Of a stretch of 64,000 nt of DNA, positions 59,970 through 64,000 are shown in pieces; positions within the stretch are counted from its first letter, which is position 1, and every line of letters starts with the position of its first letter. The translations under genes were made by a program, and so were the position numbers. The notes beneath the pieces were generated by a model. It did not search any database. It was not told the DNA's origin and worked only from the letters and a program-made list of their open reading frames with translations. The DNA is from JANQRA01 sp035762545 (GTDB lineage: Bacteria; Actinomycetota; Acidimicrobiia; Spongiisociales; ZC4RG35), in contig DASTOM010000031.1 of NCBI GenBank assembly GCA_035762545.1, forward strand, positions 5,194-69,193. Reading direction: 5' to 3'.

Positions 59970-61456
59970 GACGTAATGCTCCCCGATTCGGGGTTGGATT
60001 CAGTGGAACTACGTCGCTGGTGGAGGACGGTCGCCGCAACATCCCGATCATCGAAGGCAAGCCGCTCAGACCCGATCTGTTGATAGGGCTCGTGCCCTTT
60101 TCCGAGGATGAGCACGACATCACCGTCCTCGGCGGCGTCGATGGCGATCTCGATGGCGGTGCGGCGGTCGACCTCGACGATGGTGTTCGAGCCGTCCGGA
60201 ATCCCGGCGACGACGCTGGCGATGATCGCGGAGGGGTCTTCGGTGCGTGGGTTGTCACTGGTGACGATGGCCAGATCCGCAGTAGAGAGTGCCCCGCCCA
60301 TAGCCGGCCGTTTGGCCCGATCGCGATCTCCGCCGGCCCCGAGAAGGGCGATGACCCGTCGTCCCGTGAGCTGGCGACCCGCGTTGACCGCCCGGGCCAC
60401 CGCCTCTGGTGTGTGGGCGTAGTCGACGACGACCGTGATCGGATCGTCACCGGAGACCACCTCGAAGCGGCCCGGCACACCCCTTAGCCCCGGGACAGCC
60501 TCGGCGATGTCGCTGAAGGCGATCCCCGCCCCGAGACAGCACGCCACCGCCATGGCCAGGTTGGAGAGGTTGAACTCGCCGACGATCGGGACCGCCACGT
60601 CCATCCCGCCATCCGGCGTCTCGATGTGCAGGCGGGTACCGCCTCGCTCCGAGGCGACGTTGTGAATCGAGACACTTCCTCCCGGGCCGACCGTGAGGGC
60701 ACGACCCTCGTAGTCGGCTGCCAATCCGGCACCTACGGGATCGTCGATGTTGAAGACGGCGGTCCCGACCTCGTACTCGGAGAACAGGCGCTCCTTGGCC
60801 CGGCGGTAGGACTCCATGTCGCCGTGGAAGTCGAGATGGTCCTGGGAGAGGTTGGTGAAGGCGGCCACATCGAAGCGGGTGGCCCGGACCCGACCCAGCT
60901 CGAGGGCATGGGACGAGACCTCGGCAGCGACGATCGACACGCCGGCATCCCGCATCGTGGCGAGCAGGCGTTGGAACTCGGGAGCCTCGGGAGTGGTCAT
61001 GGTCGCCTCGAGCGTGACCCCGGCGTAGCGGGTGTGAATCGTGCCGACGAGACCTGTGACCTTCCCGGCGTGCTGGGCGATCGACTCGATGAAGTGGGTG
61101 ACGGTCGTCTTGCCGTTGGTGCCGGTGACACCGATGACCTTCAATGAGTGCGACGGATCGTCGTAGATCGACGCGGCAAGGTCGCCCATCACCGAGCGCG
61201 GGTCCTCTACCACCAGCTGCGAAGCTCTCACGGCTGTGGCATGGTCGACACACACTGCGACGGCCCCGGATCGGACCGCCTGGTCCAGGTACTCGTGTCC
61301 GTCGAAGTTGGCGCCTCTGAGGGCGACATAGAGGTCTCCCGCCGACACGGAACGGGAGTCGTGCGTGATGCCCTCGACCACAACACTCGGGTCGCCGATC
61401 ACCTCTCCGGCCACCAGCGCGCCGAGAGAGTCCAATGTCTTACCGCTCTCGACCAT
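59966..61456 (-). CDS. murE: UDP-MurNAc-tripeptide synthetase
   Basis: A 496-residue Mur ligase that adds the third stem residue. DNPRTEDP in the C-terminal domain is the signature associated with meso-diaminopimelate specificity; GVTGTNGKTTVTHF is the P-loop; YAHTPEAVARA is also typical. It overlaps ftsI by 17 bases and mraY by 4. Because mraY follows directly, no murF fits here. Confidence 0.95.
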   Translation of the reverse strand: MVESGKTLDSLGALVAGEVIGDPSVVVEGITHDSRSVSAGDLYVALRGANFDGHEYLDQAVRSGAVAVCVDHATAVRASQLVVEDPRSVMGDLAASIYDDPSHSLKVIGVTGTNGKTTVTHFIESIAQHAGKVTGLVGTIHTRYAGVTLEATMTTPEAPEFQRLLATMRDAGVSIVAAEVSSHALELGRVRATRFDVAAFTNLSQDHLDFHGDMESYRRAKERLFSEYEVGTAVFNIDDPVGAGLAADYEGRALTVGPGGSVSIHNVASERGGTRLHIETPDGGMDVAVPIVGEFNLSNLAMAVACCLGAGIAFSDIAEAVPGLRGVPGRFEVVSGDDPITVVVDYAHTPEAVARAVNAGRQLTGRRVIALLGAGGDRDRAKRPAMGGALSTADLAIVTSDNPRTEDPSAIIASVVAGIPDGSNTIVEVDRRTAIEIAIDAAEDGDVVLILGKGHEPYQQIGSERLAFDDRDVAATVLHQRRSSTESNPESGSITS

Positions 61457-63218
61457 CGGGGCTCACTCCGAGCCGGTGGAGAGCTTGCTCCATGATCTCG
61501 GAAAACACCGGTGCGGCGGCGAGGCCACCCGTACGGAATTCGTAGTCCGGTGAGTCGATCATCACTGCGACGACGACTTCCGGATCGTCGATCGGAGCCA
61601 TGCCCACGAAAGAGGCCCTGGTCTCGTCTGTGTACCTGTTGTCCGCCCCCAACTTGTTGGCGGTTCCGGTCTTTCCCCCCACCCGATAGCCGTCCACCGC
61701 CGCGTTGGTCCCGGTGCCTTCTTCGATGACTCCGGCCAACAGCTCTCTCATGATCAGGGCCGTGCCCGGGCTCACCACCTTGCGGGTCTCGATGCCGGCT
61801 ACCTCGGTGTCACCCTCGGCATCGACCTGGCTCTTGACGATATGGGGTGTGGTCCAGATCCCGTCGTTGCCGATCGCGGCATAGGCGGCCGCCATCTGGA
61901 GCGGTGTCGCCGCCACCGAGTAGCCGATGGCTGCGGAGGCGAGACAGGTCTGGCAACCGGCGTCGAAGCGGAGGATTCCCGACGCCTCGGCCGAGTAGTC
62001 CACACCGGTCGCCGAACCGAGACCGAAGGACTCGATGTAGTCGACCATCCGATCCTCACCGAGTTTCTCCGCTACCCGGATGGTCCCCACGTTCGATGAG
62101 GCGGTGAAGATCTCGGCGACCGTCATGTCCTCGGTGTCGTGCTCGTCGAAGTCCCGGTAGCAGCCGTGGACGTCGTCCTCACCTGAGTCACATGCACCTT
62201 CCAACAACTCGTATTCATCGGCCACACCATCGATGAGAGTTCCCACCTTCACGGTGCCCTCCTCGAGGGCGGCGGCGAATGTGATCATCTTCTGGGTGGA
62301 CCCGGGCTCGTAGATCCCGCGCACCACGAAGTTGGAGAATTGGAGACAGGTCGCCGGGTCTTCACCTTCGGCGCACGCCGGGTCGACCGTCTGGCGTGTC
62401 ACCGGATCGAAGACAGGGGCGCCCACCATCGCCAGGATCTCCCCTGTCTCCACGGAAAGGACAACGGCCCAGCACGACTCACCACCGGTCCTGTCGAGGG
62501 CGGCCACACAGGACTCCTGGGCCTGATACTGGAGAGGGAGGTCGATGGTGGTCACCAGATCCAGCCCCGGGATCGCAGGCACGATGTTGGTGTAACCCTG
62601 AGGGATGACACGTCCGGCCAGGTCGCGCTCGTACTCTGCGTGGCCCGGGGTGCCTCGAAGCTGCTCGTCGTAGACGAGTTCGAGGCCTTCCTGGCCGTCT
62701 CCGTCGATGTTGACGAATCCGGTCACGTGAGCGGCCACCTCGCCGGCCGGGTAGACCCTCGTCGGCTCGGGATGGGCGAACACGCCTTTCATGCCCAGGT
62801 CGAGGATCTGTTGGGCGGTGACCCCGTCGACCTGCCGCTTGATGTAGACGAAGTCCCGATCACCGACCAGCCTCTCGTGGAGAGCATTGGAGTCGACGCC
62901 GAGCAGCCCACCGATCTGCTGCGCCACCCACAACGGCTCCTCGACCTGGTCGGGCACGGCGAAGAGACTCTGCGACTCGACGGTCATCGCCAGCAGGTTG
63001 CCGTTCCGGTCGTAGATCTTGCCTCGCTGCGGTGCCATCTCCCGCGTGACCAACCTCTGGCTCAGACCTTCTTCGGCCAGCTCAGGGGCACGGACCACCT
63101 GGATCTCGAACAGCCGATAACCCATCCCGAGCCAGGCTGCGATGACGACCAGCCCGATGAGAGACATGCGGGCGCGTCCGGCTGAGATCCTCCGCGGCTT
63201 AGAAACCGACACGGCCAC
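61440..63218 (-). CDS. ftsI: Class B penicillin-binding protein FtsI (PBP3-like) with paired cysteines
   Basis: A 592-residue septal transpeptidase: one membrane helix (about 19-37), a PBP dimerisation domain (QRGKIYDRNGNLLA) and the transpeptidase domain with SxxK (STQK), SxN (SSN) and KTGT motifs intact. It contains eight cysteines, all in the external part and arranged as four close pairs (Cx11-12C, Cx7-8C, Cx9-10C, CxxC), which suggests disulfides. The GTG has GGAGAG upstream and lies 72 bases after ftsL. Confidence 0.95.
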   Translation of the reverse strand: MAVSVSKPRRISAGRARMSLIGLVVIAAWLGMGYRLFEIQVVRAPELAEEGLSQRLVTREMAPQRGKIYDRNGNLLAMTVESQSLFAVPDQVEEPLWVAQQIGGLLGVDSNALHERLVGDRDFVYIKRQVDGVTAQQILDLGMKGVFAHPEPTRVYPAGEVAAHVTGFVNIDGDGQEGLELVYDEQLRGTPGHAEYERDLAGRVIPQGYTNIVPAIPGLDLVTTIDLPLQYQAQESCVAALDRTGGESCWAVVLSVETGEILAMVGAPVFDPVTRQTVDPACAEGEDPATCLQFSNFVVRGIYEPGSTQKMITFAAALEEGTVKVGTLIDGVADEYELLEGACDSGEDDVHGCYRDFDEHDTEDMTVAEIFTASSNVGTIRVAEKLGEDRMVDYIESFGLGSATGVDYSAEASGILRFDAGCQTCLASAAIGYSVAATPLQMAAAYAAIGNDGIWTTPHIVKSQVDAEGDTEVAGIETRKVVSPGTALIMRELLAGVIEEGTGTNAAVDGYRVGGKTGTANKLGADNRYTDETRASFVGMAPIDDPEVVVAVMIDSPDYEFRTGGLAAAPVFSEIMEQALHRLGVSPDGRER

Positions 63219-63290
63219 CGACTCTCCGGCTGGGCTTCCGGAGGGGCGGGGCCCCGCTCGTCAACCCGGTTCCAGCGCGTACACGGGATG

Positions 63291-63677
63291 TCATTGATTG
63301 GCTCCGTTGGGCTCCGACCCGGCCACCACCGGGGTGGGAGCGTCCAGATTCACCAGCAGCTGTTGGGTGTCAGCGGGGATGACCAGGCCCATCTCGGCGG
63401 CCAGGGGTGCGATCCGGGCCGGGTTCTCGAGACGGGCGACTTCGAGTCGGAGCTGCTCGTTCAGTGCGAGCTGCTCCTCGATCGAATGGTTGAGCTCGGC
63501 AAGATCGAAAGCGGATCGGTCGAGGCTGGTCCGGGCGAAGGCCAACCCCAGGAAGGCGATGACCGCGATGATCACCATGATCATCCAGGGGGCGATGGAT
63601 GGTTTGCGGAGCTTGCGACCCCGCAGGACCCGAAGGCCCTCGCTGGTGCGGGGACGACGTGCCTGCTCGGCGGTCAC
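63291..63677 (-). CDS. ftsL: FtsL-like divisome protein
   Basis: A 128-residue protein with a basic N-terminus, one membrane helix (about 35-55) and a coiled-coil segment (LAELNHSIEEQLALNEQLRLE) followed by a short Asn/Pro tail. Position between rsmH and ftsI and topology support FtsL; sequence conservation in this family is low. The GTG at 63677 overlaps the rsmH stop as GTGA; the frame extends upstream to 63833 but lies inside rsmH. Confidence 0.85.
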   Translation of the reverse strand: MTAEQARRPRTSEGLRVLRGRKLRKPSIAPWMIMVIIAVIAFLGLAFARTSLDRSAFDLAELNHSIEEQLALNEQLRLEVARLENPARIAPLAAEMGLVIPADTQQLLVNLDAPTPVVAGSEPNGANQ

Positions 63678-64000
63678 GATGCCACCTTCTCGACGGCTCG
63701 GAGGACGGCAGAGCGCGCTCGATTGTTGGCCTCGATCTCGGTCTCCGACGCTCTCAGCGGCTTCCTTGTGAGGATCCGGACCTCTGCGGTGTTGCCACAT
63801 CCACAGACAGGGAGCCCCGGTGGGCAGGTGCACCCTCGGGCTCTCTCGGCAAAGTGCTGCTTGACGATGCGGTCCTCCAAGGAGTGGTAGGAGATCGCCA
63901 CCACACGGCCACCCGGACGCACCAGGTCCACAGCCTTGCGCAACCCCTCGGTGATCGCCTCGAGCTCGGCGTTGACCGCGATGCGGATCGCCTGGAAGGT
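63674..64000 (-). CDS. rsmH: 16S rRNA m4C1402 methyltransferase RsmH (partial)
   Basis: The C-terminal 108 residues of RsmH (MraW), cut off by the window edge at the 5' side. TFQAIRIAVNAELEAI, GGRVVAISYHSLEDRIVKQHF and RILTRKPL are the conserved C-terminal motifs of the family. It methylates C1402 of 16S rRNA and is the usual first or second gene of dcw clusters. Confidence 0.94.
   Translation of the reverse strand, partial: TFQAIRIAVNAELEAITEGLRKAVDLVRPGGRVVAISYHSLEDRIVKQHFAERARGCTCPPGLPVCGCGNTAEVRILTRKPLRASETEIEANNRARSAVLRAVEKVAS

Noticed and set aside
1..64000. CRISPR arrays, prophage, insertion sequences
   Set aside because: No spaced direct repeat array, integrase, transposase, capsid or terminase genes were seen; only the eroded element at 18800-19347 hints at past mobility.

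Overview
The window is a GC-rich bacterial chromosome segment, most likely from an actinomycetote and by gene content probably a member of the Acidimicrobiia or a close relative (inferred; no 16S rRNA is present). The evidence is the actinobacterial order polA-rpsA-(interruption)-coaE, a Wag31-type DivIVA followed by YggT, SepF, YggS, PgeF and FtsZ with no ftsA, a paired ArsA-type ATPase operon, a proofreading-dead PolA, and dnaE-rluD-lspA-ileS clustering. No plasmid, prophage, insertion sequence or CRISPR array was recognised.

Layout. 102-674 is coaE. From 699 to 3432 a NarL-type two-component pair is followed by two Flp pilins and a terminator. Facing them, 11185-3455 is a Tad/Flp pilus operon: cpaB, cpaE/tadZ, cpaF/tadA, a von Willebrand A-tadB fusion, tadC and a polytopic membrane protein. 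This block separates rpsA (11439-12983) from coaE. Next come polA and a partner-switching stress module: a MASE1-SpoIIE phosphatase-kinase fusion, a STAS antagonist and a small coiled-coil protein. An eroded pseudogene lies just before tRNA-Leu(CAA). Positions 19483-22555 hold a four-gene operon (RHH regulator, beta-repeat DUF4097-like protein, ABC ATPase, ABC permease) preceded by an 11-bp-phased operator array shared with a divergent amidohydrolase.

24017-33194 is housekeeping and transport: a second two-component system, YgfZ, CcdA, a serine hydrolase lipoprotein, MFS, MATE and EamA transporters, and endonuclease III. 33188-37835 carries thyA-folA with a small membrane protein, an ArsA pair with a small companion, and a HAD phosphatase. 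37844-49141 holds dnaE, a rhomboid protease, rluD, lspA, a TraR/DksA-type protein, ileS, a GtrA protein, divIVA and yggT. 49144-64000 is the division and cell wall (dcw) cluster read leftward: rsmH (cut by the window edge), ftsL, ftsI, murE, mraY, murD, ftsW, murG, murC, murB, ftsQ, ftsZ, pgeF, yggS, sepF. Most of these genes overlap by 4 bases. No murF is present between murE and mraY.

A genome-style signal stands out. Many genes that start a transcription unit have no Shine-Dalgarno sequence but carry a TANNNT -10 box 6 to 9 bases before the ATG or GTG, which is what leaderless mRNAs look like. Genes inside operons instead use ATGA/GTGA overlaps or a clear Shine-Dalgarno sequence. The most unusual items are the VWA-TadB fusion in the pilus machine, the RHH operator array with a possible 8-codon leader peptide, and the leaderless start pattern.
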